Positions 5,472 through 13,075 of a stretch of DNA of 13,075 nucleotides are shown here, piece after piece. The notes under the pieces were generated by a model. It was given only the letters and a program-made list of their open reading frames with translations. It was not told the origin of the DNA and ran no database searches. The position numbers and the translations under genes were made by a program. This stretch comes from an uncultured Collinsella sp. (GTDB taxonomy: Bacteria; Actinomycetota; Coriobacteriia; Coriobacteriales; Coriobacteriaceae): assembly GCA_900538305.1 (NCBI GenBank), contig UPXY01000040.1:1-13075 (forward strand), in the 5' to 3' direction. Within the stretch, counting starts at the first letter, position 1; the number at the start of each line of letters is the position of its first letter.

Positions 5472-7976
5472 CTAGGGGCGGCGCTTCGCGCGTTCTTCAG
5501 GGGTTCCGGCAAGGAGCGTCTTGAGTCCCAAGCCGATGAGCGAAAGGCCCGTGCGCACGCGTCCCGGCTGGCGGCGCGCGAGCGCCTTGTCGGCCTTGCG
5601 CGGTGCCTTCGGCGACGTACGGCGCTTTGCGGTTTCGGCATCGGGTGCGGCCGAAGGTGTCGCTTGCTCATCCTCGGGCTCGATGATCGTCGCGTGGACG
5701 GTGGTCGCCGGTCGAGGTTCTTCGGGCATAGGCGTTGCTTTGGGGCTGGGCTCCTCTTCGGGATCGGCTGCGGGTGCGGCAGCAGGCAGCGGCTCCGCTT
5801 CGACTGTGCTCTTGGACGCCGTCGTCCCGCCCGTCTCCGTGCCCGCCTGCTCATAGGCACGCTTGAGCAAGTACGCTTGCGAGTCGAACGGAGCCTCGCC
5901 CTCGGCGCGCTCGACCTCCTGCCAGGTGCCCTCGGCGGAGAGCACGCGCGCCTTCACGTTATCGGAAAGCTGGGCGCGCATGTAGTCCTGCACCATGTTT
6001 CGGCAGGTCGCGTCGAGCACGGGGTAGGCAATCTCCACGCGGTGCTCGGTGTTGCGGGTCATCATGTCCGCGCTGGAAAGATAGACGATATCGGAATCCA
6101 CGCCGAAGGCGTACACGCGCGCATGCTCCAAAAAACGGCCCACGATCGAGCGGATGTGGACGTTGTCGGTCTTGCCGGCGACGTTCGGCAGCAGACAGGA
6201 GATGCCGCGGATGATCATCTGCACGTCTACGCCGGCCTGGCTCGCCTCGGCGATCTTGTCGATGACCTCGCGGTCCGTGAGGGAGTTCATCTTGAAGAAC
6301 ACGCGCGCGGGCATGCCGGCGCGGGCGCGGTCGATCTCGCGGTTCAGGCCGTTCATGATGAGCGGCTTGAGTCCTGCCGGTGCGACGCCCAGGTAGCGGT
6401 AGTCGCCGGAGAGGTTTCCCAGCGAGAGGTTGCGGAAGAACGCGTTAGCGTCCTCACCGATGCCGGGATGCGCCGTCATGAGCATGAAGTCCGAGTACAG
6501 CTTCGCCGTCTTCTCGTTGAAGTTGCCGGTGCCGAGCAGCGTGATGCGCGTGAGCGCCATGCCCTCACGGTAGGTGATCTGGCAGATCTTCGAATGGCAT
6601 TTGAAGCCTTCGGACCCATAGATGACGGTGCAGCCCGCCTCTTCCAGGCGCTCGGCCCATTCGATGTTGTTCTGCTCATCGAAGCGCGCGCGGAGCTCCA
6701 TGAGCACGGTGACTTCCTTGCCGTTCTCCGCTGCGTCGATGAGCGATTCGCACAGGCGGCTCTGCTTGGCAACGCGGTAGAGCGTGATCTTCATGGAGAT
6801 GCACGAATCGTCGAACGCCGCCTGGTGCATGAGGTCCAGAAGCGGGTTCATGGATTCATACGGATAGAAGAGCAGCTTGTCGCCTTCGATGATTTGCTCG
6901 CGCATGGGGCGGTCCATGTCGAACATGGGGCTCGGCTGCGGTTTGAAGGGATGGAAAAGGAGTTCAGCGCGATAGCGCTCGGGCAGATGGTTCTCGATGC
7001 TGTAGATGTAGGAGAGGTCGAGCGGTGTGGCGTAGGAGAGCACCGAGCGCGCGGAGAGGCCGAGCGATTTGCGGATGCTCTTGAGCGTGGAGGGCTTGAG
7101 CGAGCCCTGCACCTGGAGGGCGACCGGCTGCAGGCGCAGGCGCTTCTTCAGAATCTTCTTCATGTGCTGGCGATAGTCCTCGTCCTCCTCGACGCCCTCG
7201 CCGTCGGGGTCGATGTCGGCGTTGCGGGTGACGCGCACCACTGCTCGATCGCCGGGGACATACGACCCGAAGCAGCTGTTCAGGCAGGCGAGGATGACGT
7301 CCTCGAGCAGGATGTAGCGATAGCCGTCTGCCTGCGGCATGGCGACCACGCGGTTCATGGACTGCGGAACCTCGACCAAGCCCATGAGGTTTTCCTCATC
7401 GGGACTCTCGAGCGAGCATACGAGGTAGAGGGCACCGTTGCGAAGGTTGGGGAATGGGTGGCGCGGGTCGATCACGAGCGGCGAGATGACGGGGGAGACG
7501 TATGCTTGGAAATAGCGTTCCACGAATGTACGGTCGTCGCCTACGAGGTCGTCGGCGTGCATGCGCACCACGTCGCGCCGCTCGAGCTCCCCCTCGATGT
7601 AGGCAACGATGTCGTTCTGGCGCTTCACGAGTGGCGGCAGGGTGGAGAAGACGAGGTCGATTTGCTCGGCGGGCGTGAGGTTGCTCTTGTTGTCCTTGGG
7701 CTGGCGCTTGAGCGTCGCCAGGTCTGAGAGGCCGCCCACGCGAATCATGAAGAACTCGTCCAGGTTGGATTGGAAGATCGCGGCGAAGTTCAGGCGTTCG
7801 AAGAGCGGGGTGGAGGCATCGTAGGCTTCCTCGAGCACGCGCGCGTCGAAGCGCAGCCAGCTGAGCTCGCGGTTCTGGGTGAAGGAGAAGTCGAAGCGCT
7901 CATTTTTGTCGATGACCTCGACGGATGCGCGCTTCTTGCGCGATCCTTTGTCCTTCTTGTCCTTCTTAGCTGTCAT
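5472..7976 (-). CDS. ppk: Polyphosphate kinase 1 with a long low-complexity C-terminal tail
   Basis: Encodes 834 residues. The N domain begins near residue 27 (NRELSWLRFDARVLEEA), then NLDEFFMIRVGGL (71-83) and DPRHPFPNLRNGALYL (170-185). The catalytic C1 domain has TLYRVA (398-403), ELRARFDEQNN (427-437) and the autophosphorylated histidine in FKCHSKI (H461). The C2 domain has GRFLEH (613-618, matching the second conserved histidine) and YLSSADMMTRNTEHRVE (632-648). The enzyme reversibly transfers the gamma phosphate of ATP to polyphosphate. Family members usually end near residue 700; here about 115 extra residues rich in Ala, Pro, Glu and Thr run into a basic end (ending KRRP), probably disordered. 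The N-terminus is also lysine-rich (MTAKKDKKDK). GGAG lies five bases before the ATG and a TATAAT box lies about 70 bases upstream. It is divergent from the arginine operon and upstream of the methyltransferase gene. Confidence 0.97.
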   Translation of the reverse strand: MTAKKDKKDKGSRKKRASVEVIDKNERFDFSFTQNRELSWLRFDARVLEEAYDASTPLFERLNFAAIFQSNLDEFFMIRVGGLSDLATLKRQPKDNKSNLTPAEQIDLVFSTLPPLVKRQNDIVAYIEGELERRDVVRMHADDLVGDDRTFVERYFQAYVSPVISPLVIDPRHPFPNLRNGALYLVCSLESPDEENLMGLVEVPQSMNRVVAMPQADGYRYILLEDVILACLNSCFGSYVPGDRAVVRVTRNADIDPDGEGVEEDEDYRQHMKKILKKRLRLQPVALQVQGSLKPSTLKSIRKSLGLSARSVLSYATPLDLSYIYSIENHLPERYRAELLFHPFKPQPSPMFDMDRPMREQIIEGDKLLFYPYESMNPLLDLMHQAAFDDSCISMKITLYRVAKQSRLCESLIDAAENGKEVTVLMELRARFDEQNNIEWAERLEEAGCTVIYGSEGFKCHSKICQITYREGMALTRITLLGTGNFNEKTAKLYSDFMLMTAHPGIGEDANAFFRNLSLGNLSGDYRYLGVAPAGLKPLIMNGLNREIDRARAGMPARVFFKMNSLTDREVIDKIAEASQAGVDVQMIIRGISCLLPNVAGKTDNVHIRSIVGRFLEHARVYAFGVDSDIVYLSSADMMTRNTEHRVEIAYPVLDATCRNMVQDYMRAQLSDNVKARVLSAEGTWQEVERAEGEAPFDSQAYLLKRAYEQAGTETGGTTASKSTVEAEPLPAAAPAADPEEEPSPKATPMPEEPRPATTVHATIIEPEDEQATPSAAPDAETAKRRTSPKAPRKADKALARRQPGRVRTGLSLIGLGLKTLLAGTPEERAKRRP

Positions 7977-8044
7977 GGATGCTCCAAACGACGTTCAGCG
8001 CGCCAAACAGCGGGCGCACCGGGGTTAGCTTTGCATCTACACAC

Positions 8045-8050
8045 ATTATA
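8045..8050 (-). promoter_or_regulatory. Consensus -10 box for ppk
   Basis: On the minus strand this is a perfect TATAAT, about 70 bases before the ppk start codon, giving a leader of about 60 bases. The -35 region 17 bases upstream (CGACGG) does not match consensus, so the promoter may depend on an activator or be weak. Confidence 0.5.
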
Positions 8051-8326
8051 CGCATGGGCTCCGCAAGCCGTCGGCATGGCGAAACCTTTATCAACAGCTT
8101 ACGTTGGCGAGTCGGCAAGCGGGGGAGCCGCTCCTTGCCGTGTTCTGCCGTGACGGCATCGCTGCGGATCTATGGCAGGCGCGACGGGGCGCACCGTATG
8201 TTACGTTTCAGCTATCTTCCCATTTGAGACAATGGTGCAGAATAATGCGCCTTGGTGTATCAAGATGAGCGTGCCGCACGAGGATACACGAGGCTTGGGT
8301 TGCGCTACGTGGGTGCTCATGCGGGG

Positions 8327-8356
8327 GTGAACGGTTTCAAACGTCCCGTGAACGGT
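8327..8356. repeat. Direct repeat GTGAACGGT with 21-bp spacing
   Basis: GTGAACGGT occurs at 8327-8335 and again at 8348-8356, start to start 21 bases, two turns of the helix. It lies about 260 bases upstream of the proposed arcA -35 box. The spacing would place two bound proteins on the same DNA face, so a tandem regulator site is possible. No family can be named. Confidence 0.35.
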
Positions 8357-8360
8357 CGAA

Positions 8361-8380
8361 GAACTGGATAAAACAAGTTC
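8361..8380. repeat. Interrupted inverted repeat around GAACT/AGTTC
   Basis: GAACTGG at 8361-8367 faces CAAGTTC at 8374-8380; six of seven positions are complementary and the centre is AT-rich. A dimeric regulator could bind it. It lies just right of the GTGAACGGT repeats and left of a TATAAA (8386-8391) that could be a second, weaker plus-strand -10 box. Confidence 0.3.
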
Positions 8381-8418
8381 AAGCTCGTATAAAAGTGCTC
8401 AAAAATAGGACGACATAG

Positions 8419-8457
8419 GATGATTCAAAGAATTCATCTTGTTGGTAACAATATTCA
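8419..8457. promoter_or_regulatory. ARG-box-like cluster of ATTCA half-sites upstream of arcA
   Basis: GATGA at 8419-8423 and TCATC at 8434-8438 form an inverted pair. ATTCA, the half-site of ArgR boxes (TGAAT/ATTCA), occurs three times at 8423-8427, 8432-8436 and 8453-8457 in AT-rich DNA. ArgR/AhrC proteins control arginine catabolism in several Gram-positive bacteria. The half-sites here are not arranged as a clean consensus box, so this is a suggestion from motif and context only. It lies about 150-190 bases upstream of the proposed arcA promoter. Confidence 0.3.
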
Positions 8458-8611
8458 AATTATGAGGAAGTTTATCCATTAGTTAAATGATAGTTCAGTG
8501 CGTTCTCATATATTTTCGCACGTAAATCACTTTATCGAAGAAAAGTATCTACTGTAATTTGTTTCTCAATATACCGTTCCCCAGTCCTTTTATACCGTTG
8601 GCGGAACCCGA

Positions 8612-8639
8612 TTGCACAAACTCGAAAATTGGATATAAC
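8612..8639 (+). promoter_or_regulatory. Sigma-70-like promoter of the arc operon
   Basis: TTGCAC (8612-8617) and TATAAC (8634-8639) are separated by 16 bases within AT-rich DNA. Transcription would begin near 8646 and give a leader of about 85 bases before arcA. It is the best-matching pair of hexamers I found upstream of the operon. Confidence 0.6.
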
Positions 8640-8730
8640 TATAGGCGAGGTGCGCGATGCGCCCCGTTTGTGTGTGGTAAGCGGCCGTGTGCGCATATGG
8701 CAGCGGCCCAGTACAGAAAGGTAGGAGGAC

Positions 8731-9972
8731 ATGACGAAAGGCTTGCACGTAACGAGCGAGATTGGGCAGCTTAAGAAGGTCTGCCTGCATCGCCCGGGCG
8801 ATGAGCTCCTCAACCTGCCGCCTGATGAACTCGAGCGTCTTCTCTTCGACGACGTTCCGTTCCTCGAGGTCGCTCAGCAGGAGCACGATCGCTTCGCCGA
8901 GATTCTGCGTGAGCAGGGTGTCGAAGTCCTGTACCTCGAGAAGCTCGTGGCAGAGGCGTTCGACGCCGTGCCCGAGGCTCGTGCCGAGTTCCAGGAGCAG
9001 TGGCTCGCCGAGGCCGGCATCAAGGGCAAGATGGCCCCGCAGGCCGTCAGGGAGCTCCTCGACTCCATCACCGACAACCTCGAGTACGTGAAGAAGACCA
9101 TGGCCGGCATCACCAAGGCCGAGGTCGAGATGCCGCACACCAGCTCGGTAACGCTCGACTCGCTGGTGAACGTCGAGACCGACAGCGACCTGCTCGTCGA
9201 CCCGATGCCGAACCTCTACTTCACGCGCGACCCGTTCGCGGTCGTGGGCAACGGCGTGAACCTGAACCGCATGTTCTCGGTCACCCGTAACCGCGAGACC
9301 CTCTACGGCAAGTACATCTTCAAGTATCACCCGGATTACAAGGATGTCTCGCTGTACTTCCGTCGCGACGCCTCCTTCCATACCGAGGGTGGCGACGTGC
9401 TCAACATCAACGAGCACACCATCGCCGTGGGCATCTCGCAGCGCACCCAGGCTGCCGCCATCGACGTCATGGCACAGAACATGTTCTGGAACTCCGATTC
9501 CAAGATCGACACGATTCTCGCGTTCAACATCCCCGTGTCTCGTGCCTTCATGCACCTCGACACCGTGTTCACGCAGATCGACGTCGACAAGTTCACCATC
9601 CATCCCGCCATCATGGGCACGCTCCAGGTATTCAAGCTTACCCCGGGCAAGAACCCCGGCGAGGTTGAGATCGAGGAAATGAACGATACCCTCGAGCACA
9701 TCCTTGCCAAGGCGCTCGGCATCGACGCCGTGAAGCTCATCCCCTGCGGCGGTGGCGACCCGATCGCGGCTGCGCGCGAGCAGTGGAACGACGGTTCGAA
9801 CACCCTCGCCGTCGCACCTGGCAAGATCTGCGTGTACCAGCGCAACAACGTCACGAACGACGTCCTCTACAAGGAGGGCATGGAGCTCTTGGTCGTGCCT
9901 TCGGCAGAGCTCTCCCGCGGCCGTGGCGGCCCGCGCTGCATGAGCATGCCGTTCTGGCGCGAGGACCTCTAA
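8731..9972 (+). CDS. arcA: Arginine deiminase
   Basis: Encodes 413 residues, normal length. It hydrolyses L-arginine to L-citrulline and ammonia in the cytoplasm, the first step of the arginine deiminase pathway. The guanidino-modifying fold is marked by LYFTRDPFA (162-170), HTEGGDVL (217-224), the catalytic HLDTVFT (H275, D277) and the C-terminal GPRCMSMPFWRED, where C403 is the nucleophile that forms the thiouronium intermediate. All expected catalytic residues are present. The start has AGGAGG at 8723-8728, only two bases before the ATG, and AAAGG a little further upstream; the N-terminus (MTKGLHVTSEIGQLKKV) aligns with the family start. It is the first gene of the operon, 124 bases before arcB. 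Confidence 0.98.
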   Translation: MTKGLHVTSEIGQLKKVCLHRPGDELLNLPPDELERLLFDDVPFLEVAQQEHDRFAEILREQGVEVLYLEKLVAEAFDAVPEARAEFQEQWLAEAGIKGKMAPQAVRELLDSITDNLEYVKKTMAGITKAEVEMPHTSSVTLDSLVNVETDSDLLVDPMPNLYFTRDPFAVVGNGVNLNRMFSVTRNRETLYGKYIFKYHPDYKDVSLYFRRDASFHTEGGDVLNINEHTIAVGISQRTQAAAIDVMAQNMFWNSDSKIDTILAFNIPVSRAFMHLDTVFTQIDVDKFTIHPAIMGTLQVFKLTPGKNPGEVEIEEMNDTLEHILAKALGIDAVKLIPCGGGDPIAAAREQWNDGSNTLAVAPGKICVYQRNNVTNDVLYKEGMELLVVPSAELSRGRGGPRCMSMPFWREDL

Positions 9973-9986
9973 ACTCAGGTACGTGT

Positions 9987-10014
9987 GGCGGCGCTCCCGT
10001 CTGGGGGCGCCGCC
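9987..10014 (+). promoter_or_regulatory. Very stable intercistronic hairpin between arcA and arcB
   Basis: GGCGGCGCTCCC pairs along 12 bases (one T-G wobble) with GGGGGCGCCGCC around a GTCT tetraloop. It starts 15 bases after the arcA stop codon. The following bases (CTAGGTAGGG) contain no U-tract, so it is not a standard intrinsic terminator. It more likely blocks 3' exonucleases, guides processing or partly attenuates read-through, allowing arcA and arcB to be expressed at different levels. Confidence 0.7.
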
Positions 10015-10023
10015 CTAGGTAGG

Positions 10024-10060
10024 GCGTCATCGACGCTCGATCGCCGGTTGAGTACCGGCG
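10024..10060 (+). promoter_or_regulatory. Two further small hairpins in the arcB leader
   Basis: GCGTC (10024-10028) pairs with GACGC (10032-10036) over a three-base loop. CGCCGGT (10042-10048) pairs with ACCGGCG (10054-10060) over TGAGT, and flanking GAT/ATC can extend the stem past a bulged A. With the larger hairpin before them they make a row of three structures ahead of the arcB ribosome site at 10083-10090. Confidence 0.5.
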
Positions 10061-10096
10061 AATCGAATGCACGGATTCTATCGAAAGGAATCAAAC

Positions 10097-11092
<996 letters not shown>

Positions 11093-11104
11093 GATTCATT
11101 TGCT

Positions 11105-11144
11105 CGGCGCCGCCCGCTAACTTGACTCGGGACGGGCGGCGCCG
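11105..11144 (+). promoter_or_regulatory. Strong hairpin between arcB and the transporter gene
   Basis: CGGCGCCGCCCG (11105-11116) is the exact reverse complement of CGGGCGGCGCCG (11133-11144), a perfect 12-bp stem with a 16-base loop. It begins 13 bases after the arcB stop codon and has no U-tract after it. It shares GGCGCCGCCC with the arcA-arcB hairpin. A second imperfect stem (GACGG and CTCC at 11150-11160 with GGAG and CCGTC at 11177-11187) follows before the transporter ribosome site. It could act as an mRNA stabiliser or a partial terminator. Confidence 0.65.
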
Positions 11145-11234
11145 GTATGGACGGTGCTCCTTGCAGCACGGATCGGGGAGAGCCGTCCCGCTACGTCGTT
11201 AGACACATCTCGTCAAGAAAGGGGGGAAAGAACA

Positions 11235-12812
11235 ATGGCTGAGGCTTCTAAGAAAAAGTTTTCGATGCCTTCTTCGTTCACCATTCTTCTTCTCCTGCTC
11301 GCAATCGTTGCCATCGTGACCGTCATCGTCGCGGGCGTCGCGCCTGGTGAGGTCACCGCCGCGAAGTTCAGCGACTTCTTCACCGCGCCCGTCAAGGGCT
11401 TCGCCGACGCCCTGCCGGTCTGCCTCTTCGTGTTCATCCTGGGCGGCTTCTTGGGCATGATGACCAAGACCGGCGCCCTCGATAACGGCATCGCCGTGCT
11501 CGTGAAGAAGCTCAAGGGCAACGAACTCGTCATCATCCCCGTGCTCATGGCCATCTTCGCGCTCGGTGGCACCACGTATGGCATGTGCGAAGAGACGGTG
11601 CCGTTCTACGCGCTGCTCGCCGCCACCATGATGGCCGCTGGCTTCGACCCGATGGTCGGTGCCGCCACCGTCCTTCTGGGTGCTGGCTGCGGCTGCCTGG
11701 GCTCCACGGTGAACCCGTTCGCCGTCGGCGCAGCCGTCGACGCGCTGCGCTCGAGCGGCATCGAGGCTGACCAGACGATCATCATCGGCATCGGTCTCGT
11801 GCTCTGCGTCGTGACGACTATCATCTCGATCCTCTTTGTGATGAGCTACGCCAAGAAGGTCAAGGCAGACAAGGGCTCGACCATCCTCTCCATGCAGGAG
11901 CTCAAGAATGCCGAAGAGGCTCATGGTGCCGCTGCTGCTGAGGTCAACAAGGACATCTCGCTCACCGGTCGCCAGAAGGGCGTGCTCGTGATCTTCGCCT
12001 TCACGTTCGTCGTCATGATTCTTGGCTTCATCCCGATTGCCGACCTCAACGAGGGCGTTGCCGCGTTCTTCGACTCCGGCTCCGCCTATGAGGCCGTCGA
12101 GACCCCGGTTACCACCGATGATCTCGTCGCTGCCTACGATGAGGCCAACGGCACTGTGACCACCGTCGAGGGCACGGTCGAGGGCGTCGCCGAGGGCGAG
12201 GTTCAGACTGCTCAGGGTTGGTCCGCCGTCATTACCGGCCTGCCTATCGGCCAGTGGTACTTCGATGAGGCATCCACCTGGTTCTTCATCATGGCCATCG
12301 TTATCGGCATCGTGGGTGGCCTCTCGGAGAAGGACATCGTGAACACGTTCATCTCCGGTGCCGCCGACATGATGAGCGTCGTGCTCGTCATCGCCCTCGC
12401 GCGCGGCATCTCCGTGCTCATGGCTGCGACCGGCCTCGACATGTACGTGCTGAACGCCGCTGCCAACGCGCTCAAGGGCGTCTCCGGCGTGCTGTTCGCG
12501 CCCGTCGCGTGGCTCATCTACTTCGGTCTGTCGTTCCTCATCCCCTCGACCTCCGGCATGGCTACGGTGTCCATCCCCATCATGGGACCGCTTGCCCAGC
12601 AGCTCGGCTTCTCGCCTGAGGTCATGGTCATGATCTTCTCGAGCGCCATTGGCGTGGTGAACCTCTTCACCCCGACCTCCGGTGCCATCATGGGCGGCCT
12701 CGCGCTCGCTCGTATCGAGTGGACGACCTGGCTCAAGTTCGCAATGAAGCTCATCGTCGTGCTCTCTGTCGTGTGCATCGTGATCTGCACCGTGGCTATC
12801 ATGATCATCTAG
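11235..12812 (+). CDS. yfcC: YfcC family transporter, probable arginine/ornithine antiporter
   Basis: Encodes 525 residues with many hydrophobic segments, an integral membrane protein of the YfcC family in the DcuC-related ion transporter group. Family motifs seen are GGTTYGMCEETVPFY (111-125), CGCLGSTVNPFAVG (152-165), GLSEKDIVNTFISGA (362-376), PSTSGMATVSIPIMGPLA (437-454) and LFTPTSGAIMGGLALARI (477-494). The two repeated hairpin-like motif sets suggest an inverted-repeat topology. Its place behind arcA and arcB makes arginine-in, ornithine-out exchange the likely job, so it may serve as ArcD although it is not of the APC type. An acidic stretch of about 60 residues (276-334), rich in Thr, Val, Glu and Gly, appears inserted between membrane segments. 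The frame opens at a GTG (11154), but the ATG at 11235 follows AAAGGGGGGAAAG and is preferred. A terminator follows at 12929. Confidence 0.9.
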   Translation: MAEASKKKFSMPSSFTILLLLLAIVAIVTVIVAGVAPGEVTAAKFSDFFTAPVKGFADALPVCLFVFILGGFLGMMTKTGALDNGIAVLVKKLKGNELVIIPVLMAIFALGGTTYGMCEETVPFYALLAATMMAAGFDPMVGAATVLLGAGCGCLGSTVNPFAVGAAVDALRSSGIEADQTIIIGIGLVLCVVTTIISILFVMSYAKKVKADKGSTILSMQELKNAEEAHGAAAAEVNKDISLTGRQKGVLVIFAFTFVVMILGFIPIADLNEGVAAFFDSGSAYEAVETPVTTDDLVAAYDEANGTVTTVEGTVEGVAEGEVQTAQGWSAVITGLPIGQWYFDEASTWFFIMAIVIGIVGGLSEKDIVNTFISGAADMMSVVLVIALARGISVLMAATGLDMYVLNAAANALKGVSGVLFAPVAWLIYFGLSFLIPSTSGMATVSIPIMGPLAQQLGFSPEVMVMIFSSAIGVVNLFTPTSGAIMGGLALARIEWTTWLKFAMKLIVVLSVVCIVICTVAIMII

Positions 12813-12928
12813 CGACGTTCTCTCTCGTCGCTCCTGCGAACGGTACGTGTCTCCTCCGTTTGCAGGGATGAGCCCAAAGTCGAGCCGGGGCACGCTCGGG
12901 CGAGCATCCGGTAAGACCCTACCTTTCT

Positions 12929-12966
12929 GCCCCCTCCCGCACCGTGCACGGGAGGGGGCGCTTTTG
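12929..12966 (+). terminator. Intrinsic terminator of the arc operon
   Basis: GCCCCCTCCCG (12929-12939) pairs perfectly with CGGGAGGGGGC (12949-12959) over a nine-base loop, and GCTTTTGTG follows. It lies about 115 bases after the transporter stop codon. A stable GC stem with a short T-run is a good rho-independent terminator, so the operon probably ends here. Confidence 0.85.
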
Positions 12967-13011
12967 TGTGCCCGTCGCCTGCCGCCGCCGGCGCCCCCCC
13001 CGGTGCCCCCG

Positions 13012-13075
13012 GCATGTACCTCCTCGCTTGTCCTCGCTCGCTTCGCTCGCTGCGGAATCGCTCGGAGGTACATGC
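13012..13075. repeat. Terminal 12-bp inverted repeat, cut by the window edge
   Basis: GCATGTACCTCC (13012-13023) and GGAGGTACATGC (13064-13075) are perfect reverse complements. Between them lies a CGCTCGC-rich stretch with internal repeats (CGCTCGCTTCGCTCGC). The right arm ends exactly at the last base, so the true arm could be longer. It could be a large intergenic hairpin, a REP-like element or a mobile element end. No gene is seen between the operon terminator and the window end. Confidence 0.55.

Larger units (their letters stand above)
7977..8730. other. Divergent intergenic region between ppk and arcA
   Basis: This is the longest stretch without a gene. The left part (7977-8340) is GC-rich like the coding DNA and carries the ppk leader and -10 box. 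The right part (about 8340-8640) is visibly AT-rich, as expected for a regulated promoter region, and holds short direct and inverted repeats listed separately. Small open frames cross it, but none combines a good ribosome site with a recognisable protein, so I call no gene. The arcA leader (8646-8730) can form small GC-rich stems, such as GGCCG (8683-8687) with CGGCC (8704-8708). Confidence 0.6.

Noticed and set aside
5469..7727. A 752-codon open frame on the plus strand opposite ppk
   Set aside because: The ppk frame has all catalytic motifs; this one is a low-complexity antisense product rich in Val, His, Arg and Leu, with no motif or ribosome site.
8532..8813. Small open frames across the ppk-arcA gap, including 7979-8227, 8532-8813 and 8559-8774
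   Set aside because: They lack clear ribosome sites and recognisable products, and two of them overlap the start of arcA or its promoter.
8590..9699. A 369-codon minus-strand frame opposite arcA
   Set aside because: It has no recognisable domain and overlaps the arcA coding region and promoter; arcA is certain.
11154..11234. A longer YfcC-family protein starting at the GTG at 11154
   Set aside because: The added segment runs through the intercistronic structured region; the ATG at 11235 has a strong purine-rich ribosome site.
11199..13073. A 624-codon open frame on the minus strand opposite the YfcC-family transporter gene
   Set aside because: It is His/Asp/Glu/Arg-rich with no recognisable motif and runs through the operon terminator and hairpins. 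Such frames arise opposite GC-rich genes with biased third positions.

Overview
The window reads as a chromosomal segment of a GC-rich actinobacterium. Protein resemblance and gene content (an arginine deiminase operon with a YfcC-type transporter, GC-rich coding DNA, AGGAGG-type ribosome sites) fit the Coriobacteriia, for example Collinsella or a relative. That placement rests on recognition of family sequences, not on a database search. Nine protein genes are supported and nearly all intervals between them are short. I found no rRNA, tRNA, CRISPR array, transposase or phage gene.

Left part (85-7976), all on the minus strand. In transcription order: a polyphosphate kinase (ppk) with a long disordered tail; an RNA (uracil-5-)methyltransferase of the RlmD/TrmA family; then a compact cluster of a DJ-1/PfpI protein, a Maf nucleotide pyrophosphatase overlapping it by four bases, an NylC/DmpA-like P1 peptidase and an APC-superfamily basic amino acid permease. 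A pair of inverted REP-like palindromes (3903-3993) sits between the methyltransferase stop codon and the DJ-1 promoter region.

Middle (7977-8730). A 754-base divergent intergenic region, AT-rich in its right half, separates ppk from the arginine operon. It holds a consensus -10 box for ppk, a good sigma-70-like promoter for arcA and several short repeats that could be operators.

Right part (8731-12812), plus strand. This is an arginine deiminase operon: arcA (arginine to citrulline and ammonia), arcB (citrulline and phosphate to ornithine and carbamoyl phosphate) and a YfcC-family transporter, most likely the arginine/ornithine exchanger. Carbamate kinase (arcC), which would make the ATP, is not in the window, and a strong intrinsic terminator follows the transporter. 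Each gap inside the operon holds a very stable GC-rich hairpin without a U-tract, so these look like RNA-processing or stability elements rather than ordinary terminators. A 14-base core of the arcA-arcB hairpin recurs in the leader of the permease gene at the other end of the window.

Nothing here is clearly a new system. The points most worth a second look are the shared intergenic hairpins, the REP-like inverted pair, an acidic insertion in the YfcC-family transporter and the low-complexity tail of Ppk.
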